A stretch of 52,570 bases of DNA from Zygnema cylindricum. Taxonomy: Eukaryota; Streptophyta; Zygnematophyceae; Zygnematales; Zygnemataceae. Shown here in pieces: positions 30,655 to 42,900 of the stretch. The DNA lies in contig JBBHKE010000986.1 in NCBI GenBank assembly GCA_037447655.1, positions 329,353-381,922 of the forward strand, read 5' to 3'. Positions within the stretch are counted from its first letter, which is position 1; every line of letters begins with the position of its first letter. A program made the position numbers and the translations under genes. The notes beneath the pieces were generated by a model that was given only the letters and a program-made list of their open reading frames with translations, ran no database searches and was not told where the DNA came from.

Positions 30655-33600
30655 TTTAGATTGAAGGAGGAACAGGTCGGAAAACCAGCCGCAAGGAAAA
30701 AAAAAGCATTTGTGGCAACACAAGTCATCAAAGAGCAATCGGATGAGGACGATGGAGAACTTTTCCTCAACAAGGAGCAGGAGGTGAAAGGTGAGCCGAA
30801 GATTCCAAGGAGGCAAAATTGTGCTTTCGGTGGAGTAAGAGAAGCTCCTGAAAAAGGATGGATTATTGATTCATTAGCCTCTATGCATATGTGTAGAGAA
30901 AAACCATTGATTACCAAGATGAGAAAGATCTCCACTGTAGAGATAGAGTATGGGGTTGGGAGAATAGTGACCACTTATTTAGTGGGATCACTTGATTTGA
31001 GAGTCTTTGTTGATGGAAAGACATCTATAGTCACTTTCTCTGATGTTTTTTTTATTTCAGAGTTGAACAAGAATCTTATCTCTACGTCAGTCTTAGATGA
31101 TAAGGGTTTTGAGACTAGTACTAAGAAAGGAGTCTTTGTTGGTAGCTATGAGAATGAAGTGTATTTCACAGCTGAAAAAGGTAGCCAAGGAATATTTAGG
31201 CTGAATTTGAGTAATGTCAAGACGCGAGTTTACTATGCTGGTGTAAATGATTTGATGATGTGGCATAAAAGATTGGGACATATGCATCTAGATAGATTGA
31301 AAGAAATGAAGAAAAAAGGTGTAGTTCAGGGAATACATTTTGGAGATAATGAGACTTTGGATGATTGTATTGGGTGTGCTCAAGGAAAAGCCCACAGATT
31401 GCCTTTTCCACAAGCCGCAACACATTAGGGTGAAAAGGTTTTAGACTTGGTTCATAGTGACTTATGGGAACCAGCCAAAGTGCCATCAGTTGGAGGGAAA
31501 ATATTTATGCTTACTATCACTGATGATTGGTCTAGATACTCTAGAGTATATTTCTTGAAAAACAAATATGAGGCTGCGGCTTATTTTAAGGAGTATAAAG
31601 CATGGAGTGAAAAGCTTCATGAGACACCTATAAAAAAAGTGAGGAGTGGTAATGGGGGGGAATTCACTTCTTATGAGTTTGAGGATTACTTGAAAGAGGA
31701 AGGGGTTCAACACCAAAAGATTGTCCCAAAAAACCCGGAACAAAACGGTGTTGCTGAGAGACTAAATCCGACATTAAGTGATTGTGCCCGTAGTATGTTG
31801 ACCGATAAAAAGAGAAGAAAAAGTCTTTGGGCAGAAGCTAGAAATTGTGCTAACTATCTCAAAAATAGAGTCCTTACCTCGGCAGTAAAAAGACAAACAC
31901 CTCATGAAAGATGGACCGGGAGAAAACATACTATTTCACACTTAAAGGTGTTTAGAAGTCAAGTATTTAGTCTAAACACACAAAAATCTGATTGGAAGTT
32001 AGATGCAAGAGGAAAGCTAGGATACTTACTTGGGTATGATGAAAATGTAAAGGGGTATAGAGTTTATGATCTTGGACGAGAAGACATACTTCTAGTAAAA
32101 CACTCGGTAATTATGGATGAAGGAAAGTCCATAGATCCCTTCAAGTACACTAAACCGATCAAAATTAGAATTCAATTCGAAAATGAGTTAGATTCAGATT
32201 CTTCTAACCGAACTTCGGTTCAGCCTGACCTTGCAGAAGAAGAGGAAAAACAGATCAAGAGTGACCCTCTCTTGGAGTCACAACTTCCGGTTCAAACCAA
32301 GGAAAGATCGGAAATGGAAGATGAACGTTTGGAGATGGACTCCACGAATATGGGAGAAGGTGAAGTTGTTCAGAGAAACCCGAGATTACCCTCCATCCCA
32401 GCGTCAAAGTTTGAAGGAGGGAGGAGAAGCAGCAAAAGACTTCAACAGAGACAAGTGAACAACAAGGTAACTAAGCTGTCACATTTGAGCAAACCCCAAA
32501 ATACTCGAAAGCAGTTAATAGTCCAGAACGTAGTAGATGGGTGACAGCTATTAATGATGAGATGGCTTCTATTATGGAATCAAACACATGGGAGTTGGTG
32601 GATTGTCCTCGGGATAGAAAGACAATAAAATGCAAGTGGGCATTTAAGTTGAAGCTCAATCCGGATAATACTATTGAGCGATACAAGGCCAGTTTGGTGG
32701 CAAAGGGGTTTACACAAAAAGAGGGAATTGATTATGAGGAGACCTTCGCTCCGGTTGTTAAATTTCCCTCCGTCCGAATTCTACTTAGTCTAGTCGCAGC
32801 GGAAAACATGGAAGTGCACCAGATGGACATCAAAACCGCTTTCTTACACAGAGAATTAGAAGAAGAGATCTTCATGCGACAACCGAAAGGATTTGTGGAG
32901 AAATGAGAAGAAAGTAACGTGTGCAGATAGATAAAGTCCCTTTATAGACTAAAGCTAGCTCCATGCCAATGGAACAAAAAGCTAAACGAGTTTGGGATAT
33001 ATCCGAATTAGTTCCGATCATTCCATCTACTAATTTGAGGATGAGGAAGGTATAATTTTCATTGCCATCTATGTTGATGATTTGCTTGTTTTGAGTAAAT
33101 CAATGGAGAGAAATTAATAGATTGAAAAAGGATCTAAATAGTAGATTTGAAATGAAAGATTTGGGGGAGGCAAAGTATATTTTGGGAATTCAGATGGAGA
33201 GGGATAGAGAAAAGAAAACAATTAGACTAACTCAAATGGAAGCAATTGGGAATATGCTCGAAAAATTCAAATGGATAAAGCAAATAGTTGTACGACTCCA
33301 ATGGACTTAAAGAAGGGAATTAAGGGGAGCCCAGAAAAGGGAATCTTGATCTTGGATAATGAGTTAGGACCTGAGGAAAGTAATTTCATGCAAACTATTC
33401 TGTACAGATAGATTGTTGGTAGTTTGATCTATTTTATGAACTGTACTCGTCCTGATATAGCAGCAGTTGTAGGAGTATTAAGTAGGAGTCTGAATGATCA
33501 GGAAGAAAGATTGGGAAGTGGCCAAAAGGGTCATGCAGTACTTGATAGGACAAACAGATCTATGGTTGCATTTAGGAGGGGATAATATTGACATCACCAC

Positions 33601-34063
33601 TTGAAGTGATGTCAGCTTTGGGGGATGCTCCGATGAGGAGGTGTACTTTTGGGTATGTGTTATATGTTAGGAATGGAGCTTGCTGTTGGAGCAACAAGCA
33701 ACAAAAGGTGATTGCTTAGTCCACCATGGAGGCTGAGTATATGGCATCTTGTTCGGCTGTGAAAGAATTAATGTGGGTGAAATCTTTGCTTCAAGAATTA
33801 CGATATATGAACAATGGAGTGCAAAAATATTTTGTGACAAACAAGCTGCGATTGCAATTGCAGCAAACCCTAAGCATCAGTTTAAAGCAAAGCATATGGA
33901 TATTCGTTTGAGCTTTGTTATAGAAAAGGTTGAGAATAAAATAATTAGCTTGGAATATAGACCAGATGGAGAGATGCTAGCACATATGATGACTAAAGCG
34001 GTTCCTTCTCCCAAACTGATACTTTGTAAGGAGAAATGTGGGTTGAATCAAAAGCTAGACTAG
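30655..34063 (+). pseudogene. pol: pol (Copia-5): PR-IN-RT-RH, broken
   Basis: A 266-codon frame (30628-31428) spans the Gag end, the protease (WIIDSLASMHMC, with DSGA changed to DSLA) and the integrase zinc-binding region (MWHKRLGHMH, CIGCAQGKAH). A TAG at 31426 precedes a 365-codon frame (31447-32544) with VHSDLWEP, TDDWSRY and RSGNGGEF, where catalytic Asp is Gly (GGT at 31648-31650). EQNGVAERLN, the C-terminal integrase GYLLGYDENVKGYRVYD and the linker NPRLPSIPASKFEGGRRSSK follow. RT: 32541-32906 plus broken parts with IAIYVDDLLVLSKS near 33062 and GEAKYILGIQMERDR. RNase H continues to 34063, ending in KEKCGLNQKLD. Confidence 0.9.
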
Positions 34064-34076
34064 AAAATAAAGGGAG
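34062..34076 (+). promoter_or_regulatory. Polypurine tract (Copia-5)
   Basis: AGAAAATAAAGGGAG immediately before the 3' LTR, the expected plus-strand priming site. Copia-6 (GGTTTAGGGGAG) and Copia-7 (AAAGCTTTAGGGGAG) have a similar GGGGAG end. Confidence 0.8.
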
Positions 34077-35025
34077 TGTTGAAAAAGGTATTTTATAGTC
34101 TTGTCCTTTTTGGTCTTCTAGCAGCCCTCATACTTGTCATAATCATTGAGGACTTGCAAGCAGCCATGGCTGTCTCATGCAGGTAAGGAGACAAAGCAAA
34201 AGCTTTAGTTTGTTGCAAAAGTTAGGCAGTCCCTAATAGAACTTGATCCGGTGACCTCCAAACAATAGCCGTACGGCGCAGCCGTCGGCCTTATTAGGTA
34301 GGTCTTAACGAAACGTTATCCATATTTGGTTTGTTACATATTTATAATGTAACACGTCGGCATACTTCATTTAACATATTACGAGACGAAGTGAACGTGA
34401 AACGTGCGGGACCGCACGAAATAAAGTATCGCACGAAACGACATCGAATTTCGACGGACGAAATTGAAAGTCGTTCGCGATCGACGGCTCGCAAAGGAGC
34501 CGGAATTCCAAAGTGGTTTTTGGCGGTTTGTTGAGCATATGTTGGCGGGTGAGACGTGGCGAGGGATGATTGGATAGCGGGTATTACAGAGGGAGCAACT
34601 TCGGTTTAAGAATTGACAAGCGTTAGCGGAGCGGTCATATCGTACTATGGTCGTACAAGAAGTACAGCAGTAACTGTACCTTCTTGTACCTTACAGTCTT
34701 TTGATGAGATAGGTACATTAGTAGTTAGCTTAGAGAGGTAGTTTAGGACTTAGAATATTTCTTGGGTTTTAGCCTCTCTCCCAGAGAGCACTTGTATTAA
34801 TAGGCCAACTTTGGTTAGCCATAACTTAATGCTCGGGTGAGCAATTTCAGTGATTTTTTTTGATGCGGACTCAAAGGAGTACACGCTACATGAGGCGTAG
34901 TTGGTTAGAGTTTTTGCGTCCCAGGGTGGGACTTATTCTATGCCAAAATCAAAAGTGCAAATACTATCCTAGAGGCTTCACATAAGTTGGACATTCTGTG
35001 TACCAATAGAGGTCACAAAATTACC
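34077..35025 (+). repeat. Copia-5 3' LTR
   Basis: Starts TGTTGAAAAAGG after AATAAAGGGAG and ends ACAAAATTACC (last base changed from A). Collinear with the 5' LTR, including the tRNA-like segment (34225-34297), AGGACTTAG (34745-34753) and the gag-start region, here ATAGAGGTC, so the copied ATG is lost. Confidence 0.92.
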
Positions 35026-35030
35026 AAAAA

Positions 35031-36410
35031 TTCCTCTTGTTTCATATTCTATTTACAATGGGCTTGCTTAAGCCCATACAGTGATTTTATCTGCTTTCAC
35101 ACCTTACTTTCCTCCATACTTTCCACGAATCCTTCCGGTTGCTTCATGTAAATTTCCTTTTCTAACTCTCCGTGTAAGTAGGTCATTTCAATATCGATTT
35201 GATGGATTTCTATGTCGTCTGATGCGGCTAAACTTAAAAGGATTCTGACTGAAGTGAATCTCACTACCACTGCAAAATTTTTCTCATAGTTTATGCCCTT
35301 TTTTTGAGTGTAACCTTTAACAACCAATCTAGCTTTGTACCTCTCGATTTTATTATCTGGGTTTAGATGAAGTTAAAAAACCAACTTCGATCCAATTGGT
35401 TTTTGGTCTGGTGGACAATCTATTAGCTCCAATGTATTGGCTTCTATAATGGAAGCCATTTCTTCATTTATGCCAATTATCCATCAGCTACTTTCTGAGG
35501 CATTTATTGCCTCTAAGTATGTCTCAGGCTCATCTAGATGAGACATCTTCGTGAGTTGGTTATTCACCTGTCTTTCTTGAAGCCGTTTATTACTTCTACT
35601 TCCCCTTTCAAAATCTGATATCGGTATTGAAGGCATCCTCGGGTTACGTTTAGGAGGATTTTTAACCCTCATTTCTCCCAATCTCAGTATCTCATCAGAT
35701 CCTTCTCCGATTTCCACTTCGTTAAGGTAATTATCTCGGAAGTTGTTGTTTCCTCCTCTTTTGGTAAATCTGCAAATTCTTCCCTTTCTTTATCTTTCTT
35801 CTCATTTGTTCCAAAGTCAAAATCAGAAAACAAATTCGGTACAAATGTGATCTTGACTTTTTTGTCATATTTTAATGGATCAATGTGCTTTCTTTATTCA
35901 TCACCACTCTTTGTTTTACCAAAATTATATCTTTCTTTTTCAGATCATACACTCGCTATCCTTTAGTGCTCTTATCATATCCTACAAGATATCCTGGTTT
36001 CCCTCTTTCCTCTAGTTTTTATTTAGTTTTATTTGAATCTAAACTGTAGACTTGACTTCCAAACACTCTCAAACTAGGCAAATATGGTTTTTTTTCTGTC
36101 CACCTTTTATAGGGAGTTTCCTCATTAATTACCAAAGTTAAGACTTTGTTTTTGATAAAGTTAACGTAGTTCATAGACTCAGCCAAAAGCTGCAATCTTA
36201 TCCTCTTATCCATTGGCATACTTTAGGACATATCCTTTAGAGTTATGTTTACTCTTTCTACTACTCTATTTTGTTCCAGATTGTAATGGACAATTTTTTT
36301 ATGATGAATTCTTTCCTTTTTAAAAAAATCTTTAAACTCTCTAGAGGTGTATTGTTTCCCATTATCACTTTTTATTTCTTATATTGAGGCGAAGTAAATG
36401 TATCCTTTTA
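35031..36410 (-). pseudogene. pol: pol middle part (Copia-4): IN C-terminus, linker, N-terminal RT
   Basis: From 36410 down: KSDNGKQYTSREF (integrase core Asp), then EQNRVVERVN (core Glu). The 66-codon frame 36219-36019 contains AESMNYVNFIKNKVL, KRWTEKKPYLPSLRVFGSQV and YSLD. A Ser/Arg-rich linker follows with NPRMPSIPISDFERGSRSNK. Then RT with LVVKGYTQKKGINYEKNFA, ILLSLAASDDIEIHQIDIE and LHGELEKEIYMKQPEGFVE (35327-35097). It runs into the Copia-5 insertion at 35030. Confidence 0.83.
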
Positions 36411-36538
36411 ACATTGATAGGTTGGTTGCAAACACAACGCCCAACCCTCCCCGAAAGAAGAGAGTGAGGCAAACCTTGGGGTAAGCCTAAAGGAGACGCA
36501 AACTAGTGGAACGATAAAGGGAGTGTCGATAAAGATGG
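36411..36538. other. Short unassigned segment between Copia-4 and Copia-6
   Basis: Sequence to which neither Copia-4 integrase nor the Copia-6 LTR extends. It probably marks the truncation breakpoint of Copia-4. No feature recognised. Confidence 0.5.
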
Positions 36539-37550
36539 TGTTGTTTTGGAAACTTTGAGTCCTCTCTGTATCTTGTTGCTATATTGCCATGCTGCGCTAA
36601 GTTTGACATCGCAGCTAAAAACATTGAGCACTCTACACTTGTTGTTGTGCTGCTATGCTGCACTGATCTCACATCGCAGATGTGTTGCTCTAATATCACA
36701 GCTACGCTGACACATCATAGCAATCATAGCAGTTAGAGCAATCACAACAGAGTCATAACAGCTATAGCAGTCAACGCAAGAGTGGTGTTACAAACATTAG
36801 TCAGTTTGTGTGAAGATAAATTGGCGGGGACATGATTTAGTGAGTATGCAACTCCAAAGGGAGTACACAGTCTCCGTGCACTTCAGGCACACGTGTCAGT
36901 CGGTGAGGAAGTCGAGATTGATTGTTCAAAAACAAGAAGTACAGTTTCATTTCAGGACCGAAGTTACACGTGGAGGTTCATCGTCGATGATGAAAGAATA
37001 CGTGGAAGGCGGACGAAGTCCGCTGTCATTTTTGAAAAGATAAATATTGATTGTACCGTCAGTTCAGCGGACAAACTTTAGCCGCGCACTATTTTATTTT
37101 TTAGCAGCTGTCCGATTGGTGTAAATATCTGTGTATATTTAACGGTGGGATTTTGTTGATGAAGAGTGGTGTACCGATTCACCACGGTAGTTGTAGTACG
37201 GCGTGATCAGCTGTAGGCTCACATGTATATATAGGACTTAGATTATTTTAGGAAAGTAAGGGATTCATTTCTATATAAAAATGCGGAGCAGTTTATGAGT
37301 GTTTTGAATTATAAAATCATTGTGATCTTTTGGTAGAACCCTGTGAAATTCTGCATGTGGATTCTTTGGTGTATATTCTATATTGTGGCGAATTTGGAGA
37401 CCTAGGGTGAGTTGGTTTGCTTAGGGCTTCATTGTGAAGTTGGTCTTTTGTGGGATTACGTGAGAGTTTCCTCTTTGCATAATTGATTATCATGGCAACT
37501 GCCGGTGCTTCTTCATCTTATTCAGAGGCACCAACTGCCTCAAATCAATA
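36539..37550 (+). repeat. Copia-6 5' LTR
   Basis: Starts TGTTGTTTTGGAAAC and ends CAAATCAATA, where the last five bases are a changed CAACA. The U3-like part is rich in GCAGC, CTATAGCAG and CATAGCA words (36575-36780). The TATA-like GTATATATAGGACTTAG at 37225-37241 places AGGACTTAG right after TATA. Gag start ATG at 37492. Confidence 0.9.
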
Positions 37551-39016
37551 CGTCACGGGCCCTCCCTTACGGATCTCGGTTTTTAATGGGAAGAAGTATC
37601 TTTATTGGGCGGATTTGACCGAGTCTTAACTGAAACGAGTGAAATTATATGATGTGATTTCCGGCATTCTTTTGGATACATATTCGGAATTTGAAAAGAA
37701 AAATGACGATGCATTGCATGTCCTGAAGTTACTTTTGTCAAAAGATCTAAACTTGACATTTATCAATATCTCTACGACATTTGAAATATGGAAGGCTTTA
37801 AGTGAATCTTATGTCTTAGCTAGTGAACAAAATGAGGTTATAACTTATGGGAAAATTTGGGACTATAAGTATACTAGGGGTGATATAAACTCATATTGTA
37901 ATGGCTTAAAACTTTTATTGTCGGAGAATGCATGTTCCGGGGGGAGTTTTCCTCCTTATCATCAAGCTATGATTCTAAGGAGAGGGCTTCCGACAGAATA
38001 TAAATGAGCTGCGGAGCAACTAAAAAAGGTTAGTGAAGAGTAAATGGAATATAGCTGTAGCTCAGGCTTATATCCTAGATGAAGAGGCCACTCAGTTAGG
38101 TTTAAATGGTGGTCAGTCAGTGGTAGCTTACAATGCACAGAAATATAAGCCAGCTGGATTTTCTGGAAATAGAAACTTTACCCGCAATCAGAATTATAGG
38201 CAATATGATAAATGTGTCTATTGCTTTGGTCAAGGTCATGTTTTCCGGCTGTGTCCTGCATTTATAAAAGCGTGTAAAACACGAATTTATCGTGCGGGGC
38301 GGAGGGAGCGGTCTAAGAACTCACCATCAATAGTGTCAATATTAAAACAGCCGGTTAAAATTGCGGCGTTCCTTGCATTTGATGAGACGTCACAAGACAA
38401 ACGGTCGGAGGAAAAGGAACATGTGGTCAGATTTCCGCAATCGGATGATGATGAATTCTTTGTTGTTGTAAAAGATCTCATGGAGGGACCTCAAGAAAAT
38501 AGGTGGATTGTGGACTCCGGATGCTCCTCCCACATGTGCGCCAACAAGGCTTACTTCAAGAAGCTTACTCCAATTCCCACTCGTCCGATTTATTACGCGG
38601 ATGACAGCCAAGTGGAGGCTACGGCAAAAGGAAGCGTAGAGTTAGCATGTGACATCAATGGTCAAGTTGTAAAAAGGACATTGCATGACGTTCTCTAAAG
38701 CCCAAAGTTTACAAAAAATGTTTTCCACTTCAGTGGCGGAAATGAAAGGTTTTAAAATCTTACAAAATATTGGGAAAAAGGTAGTAAGCAAAGATGGGAG
38801 AGTAGCTTTGGTAAGAACTAGATGCCCAAACTTGTTGTACCGGATGGACTTGGCTAATGAAATTGACTTTGCATACTCCAATGTCCTTCCGGAAAATGTT
38901 TTGTGACATAAAAGGCTCGGTCACCTTCATCATCAAAGGCTTCATAAAATGGTAAAGCAAAATATAATAGATGGTGTTAAATAAGGACAAACTGATTCTC
39001 ATGTATGTGACGGATG
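37492..39016 (+). pseudogene. gag-pol: gag, protease and integrase N-terminus (Copia-6)
   Basis: Starts MATAGASSS within the LTR, then YVTGPPLRISVFNGKKYLYWADLTES and a TAA. The 122-codon frame 37639-38007 holds the capsid part (DVISGILLD, KIWDYKYTRGDI). The 221-codon frame 38033-38698 has an intact zinc knuckle CVYCFGQGHVFRLC (38209) and an intact protease site WIVDSGCSSHMC (38505). After a frame change it continues GFKILQNIGKKVVSKDG, LYRMDLANEIDF and the His box with TGA in place of Trp (38903). It ends in HVCDG at the Copia-7 insertion. Confidence 0.87.
37551..37565 (+). promoter_or_regulatory. Primer-binding site, diverged half-tRNA-iMet type (Copia-6)
   Basis: CGTCACGGGCCCTCC directly after the LTR end. 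It keeps GGGCCC but has several mismatches to GGTTATGGGCCCACC. In gag it encodes YVTGPP, aligned with QVMGPP of Copia-5. Confidence 0.6.
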
Positions 39017-39828
39017 TGTTGTTCTACAACCACCAGTGCAGGTGGAGGAGCAGCAGTAGTATTAGAAGTAGACATGATACACTCTCACAAGCTATCAAGA
39101 ATCCTACCAAACAGCTGTTCTTAAGTGCTCACCAATTGTTATACAAGCATCCAAACCTCACAAAACAATATCAGAATATAGAGTAGCATAAACACTAATA
39201 AATCCCAAAGTTATAGCACAATTGACCAGACAACACTCAAGATATAATACTCAGAAGTTTCCCAAAAATTGTTTGCAATTTTACTACTTGGAAGTCTGGA
39301 TACATAATATGTTATGAGTCCTAAGTCTTATACTTGTGTTGAACTGGCAACACCACTGTACTTGAGAGGTACGCCAAACCACCAAGCTACCACTAATCTG
39401 TAAAGCTATCATTGAGCTATCACTAAGCAACCACCGAGCTATCACTAAGCTACCACTGAGTTACCCACTAAGTAACCACTGAGTTCCCACTAAGTTGACT
39501 AGAATCGTATCTATCGCATTTGCTCTATCCTGTACAAAATCACATTAAAAATATCAGACGTTGCGTTGTCCGTACGGACCATATCAAATATAATCATGGT
39601 TGCCTTGTCCTGTCTGTCTTGCAGCTTCGCTGCTGCGCTGCTCTGCTGTATAGCAGCTGCTCTGCTGTATAGCAGCTGCTCTGCTGTATAGCAGCTGCTC
39701 TGCTGTATAGCAGCTGCGTTGCTCTGTTGTATAGCACCAGCGTTGCTCTGTCTGTATAGCAGCTGCGCTGCTTTGTCTGTAAAGCATCTGCGCTGCTCTG
39801 AGACTGAAAGCTTTCCAAAAAGACAACA
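39017..39828 (-). repeat. Copia-7 3' LTR
   Basis: 812 bp, collinear with the 5' LTR. It carries about four full 19-bp CTGCT-GTAT-AGCAG hairpin units (39645-39720) where the 5' LTR has two to three, and scattered substitutions. Its inner end abuts the polypurine tract. Confidence 0.93.
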
Positions 39829-39844
39829 CTCCCCTAAAGCTTTA
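39829..39844 (-). promoter_or_regulatory. Polypurine tract (Copia-7)
   Basis: Minus strand TAAAGCTTTAGGGGAG immediately before the 3' LTR. About 145 bp of untranslated, GCAGT-rich sequence (39845-39988) separates it from the pol stop codon. Confidence 0.75.
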
Positions 39845-39988
39845 GACTTAGTATCCCGGCGCAACTGCGGTGATAAACTAGAGCAGCATCGCAGCATAGC
39901 AATATAGCAATTAGCAAGTCACCCAGTCCCATTACCTCACAATGGTGGATTTATCGCAGAGTGGCAGTATAGCAGTGCAGCAATTCAA

Positions 39989-42900
39989 CTATTCACTTAA
40001 TCCCACTGCGTCCCTACAATACTTCAGCTTAAGAGTTGAAAGGGCTTTAGTGAGCATATCAGCAATCATTTTTGCATCTGGCAAATAACATAATTTAAGC
40101 ACTCTAGAGAACACTTTTTCTCTTACAAAGTGTAATCGTACATCCATGTGCTTGCTTTTGAAGTGATGACTCGGGTTAGAAGCAATGGCAATGGCAGCTT
40201 GGTTATCACACTAGATCACCTGTGGGCCAACTTGCATGTATCCTAGTTCTTGTAATATGGATTTTACCAATAAGAGTTCTTTGAGGGCCGAGCTTGCTGC
40301 CATATATTCTGACTCCATTGTCGACTGTGCTGTAACCTTTTGAAGTTTGCTGCTCCAGCAACAAGTACCGTTCCCAATTTGTAGGACGAATCCCGTGGTG
40401 GATTTTCGGCTTTGCATGTCGCCATAGCTTGCATCACTCCATGTTTGCAGCTTGACTTCTCCTCCGCCTAGAGTGAGTTTGAGATCTTTAGTTCCTGCCA
40501 AATATCTTAAGACTCTCCTTGCTGCATCAAGATCAGATTTTCTCGGATTTCCTAGACTCCTGCTCAGTACCCTGACTGCTGCAGCAATGTCAGGACGGGT
40601 ACAGTTCATGAAATATATTAAGCTTCCCACTATCTGTCTATAAGGTATTATTGTGATAGGATCATTCTCCCCTGACTTTAAATACTCGCTAACAATGACA
40701 CCTGGTTTTGTCTCTTCTCCCTCTAACTTCTGCCGAAACTCCATTGGAGTTAAACATCCTTTTGCCCCCCGCATTCCGTACTCATCTAACATGTTTCCAA
40801 TAGCCTCTTTTTAAGTCAATTTTATTATTTTCTTATTTCTGTCCCTCTCTACCTGGATACCCAAAATATATTTTGCCTCACCGAGGTCTTTCATCTCTAA
40901 CCGTGAGTTTAGAGCAGTTTGTATTTTGTTAATTTCAGCCATTGATTTGCTAATTAATAGCAAATCATCTACAAATATTGCTATATACACTATCACATTT
41001 TCACCCTTTAGAACGTAGAGATAGTGATCAGAACTTATCCTTTGAAATCCTAAACTAGTCAAGAATTCTTCAAGCTTTATATTCCACTGTCTGGGGGCCT
41101 GTTTTAGGCCGTACAAAGATTTTAGCAACTTGCATACTAAATGCTCTTTTCGTGGTTCCACATACTTTTCAGGCTGCTGCATGTAAATAGTCTCTTCTAG
41201 TTCTCCATGCAAAAAGGCCGTTTTTACATCCATCTGATGAATTTCCATATCTTCTATAGCAGCTAGGGACAGCAAAATCCTAACTGTTGGAAATCTTACA
41301 ACCAGAGAAAATGTTTCTTCAAAATCGATTCCTTCCTTTTGATTGTACCCCTTTGCCACAAGTCTGGCCTTATAGCGTTAAATGGTGTTATCGAGATTTA
41401 ACTTCACCTTGAATACCCATTTGCTGCCGATCGCTTTTCGGTCTGGAGGAAGGTCCACAAGCTCCCATGTTTGAGCCTTCATGATCGACTTTGTTTCGTC
41501 GTTTGCCTTCTCAATCCAGTGATTCCGCTCTGGTGAGGAGAAGGCCTCTTGGATGGTCAAGGGCTCCCCTGAGACTGTCGAGTAGGCAAAGTGAGAGCTT
41601 GCTTGCAGGCGGCTGCTTGATCTTCTTCCCCCCGGAAATTCTGAGGCTGATATCGTTGGATGCCGCGCATTGCGCTGATTGCGCTGGTTGCGATCCGTGT
41701 TTTGCTGATTGCGCTGGTTGCGATCCGTGTGTTCCTGATTGCGCTGTTGGTCTGTCTGGACGTGAAGTTGATGAGGAACTTGGAGAGAGTCTGACTTCGG
41801 AGTCATTACCGGAGTTTGTGGAATCTGCGGGACAATTTCCTGCATGCAATCTAGGATGACATACTCCTGTACTTTTTGTTGCTTTTGCTGCTCTGTCATT
41901 TGAAATAAATCTATGGAGTCTAGTTCATCTTTAACAATGATGTTTCTAGCTACAACTATTTTCTGCCTTTCAAACACAAAGACTCTATAACCTTTTGAGT
42001 GATCATCATATCCTAACAGAATACCCGGTAATCCCTACGGTTCCATTTTCCATCTATTTGTAGACGTATCCAATATAAAGCATTGACTACCAAAGACCTT
42101 GAAATGGCTAACATGTGGTTTGCTATCTGTCCAAATTTCGTAGGGAGTTGTTTCTACCGATCTTGATCCTATCCTATTTTTAATATAAACTGCACAATTT
42201 AGAGCCTCAGCCCAGAATTTCGGATCCACATTTTTATCTGCGAGCATAGATCTAGAGCTTTCTGTGAGAGTTCTATTCAGCCTTTCCGACACCCCATTTT
42301 GTTCCGGTGAATATGGAACAGTCAATAGATGACTAATGCCTTCCTCGAGTAAAAAGGTTTCAAACTCTTTTGATGTATATTCACCACCATTGTCCGATCG
42401 GAGCTGCAAAATAGATGAATTATGAAGTTTTTCAGCCCATGCTTTATAGTGTTTGAAGTGACCAAACAATTCACTCTTCTCCTTGATGAAGTAAACTTTT
42501 GTAAACCTGGAGAAATCATCTGTGAAGGTGACCATATATTTCATCCCTCTGGCAGATGGAACCTTCGCCGGACCAAAGACATCCGAATGAATTTGTTGTA
42601 AAATTTTCGTTGACCGATGCTCAGACTCCTTAGGAAATGGCAATCTGTGGATTTTGCCTAACGCGCAACCATCGCAAGTTTTGATCGGTCCACATGTGAT
42701 TGATACACCCTCTATTTTTCCAGCAGTGACCATTTTCCTCAAACTATCATAATTAACATGGCCTAATCTTTTATGCCACAACTCATTTGAGTGCAAAACA
42801 CCGGAGTACAAATTATCATTCTCCTTTGTATTAGCCATATCCATGCGATACATCTTGCTACTATCTCTAGTACCTGTAACCGCAACCTTGCCATTTTTGC

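Larger units (their letters stand above)
28801..35025 (+). mobile_element. Copia-5: full-length element inserted in Copia-4
   Basis: 6.2-kb element with 951- and 949-bp LTRs, primer-binding site at 29752, gag-pol, and polypurine tract AATAAAGGGAG ending at 34076. The target duplication AAAAA is at 28796-28800 and 35026-35030. Removing the element joins the Copia-4 reverse transcriptase. The LTRs differ at scattered positions, so insertion was not recent. The coding region has numerous stops and frameshifts, and the integrase catalytic Asp is Gly. Confidence 0.93.
26826..36410 (-). mobile_element. Copia-4: 5'-truncated element split by Copia-5
   Basis: Minus-strand element. The 3' LTR is 26826-27748. 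RNase H and C-terminal RT lie at 27749-28795, followed after the inserted Copia-5 by the rest of RT, the linker and the C-terminal integrase (35031-36410). The two halves join at AAAAA, the Copia-5 target duplication, inside the RT sequence EEF(L)TGLG. Gag, protease, N-terminal integrase and 5' LTR are absent: the homology ends near 36410, 130 bp before Copia-6. All frames are broken. Confidence 0.85.

Noticed and set aside
36411-36538. Target duplication for Copia-4
   Set aside because: The 5' half of the element is missing and the outer 3' LTR flank has no partner. No duplication can be asserted.
39584-39897. Overlapping ~75-130-codon frames rich in AAIQQSSCYTAEQLLY
   Set aside because: They are translations of the 19-bp tandem repeats in the Copia-7 LTR and occur in several frames. 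Not a protein.
41491-41859. 122-codon plus-strand frame over the Copia-7 linker
   Set aside because: It is the antisense shadow of the NQRNQ repeat and linker of Copia-7 pol. Its Cys-Ala-Asp-Cys pattern comes from the tandem repeat.
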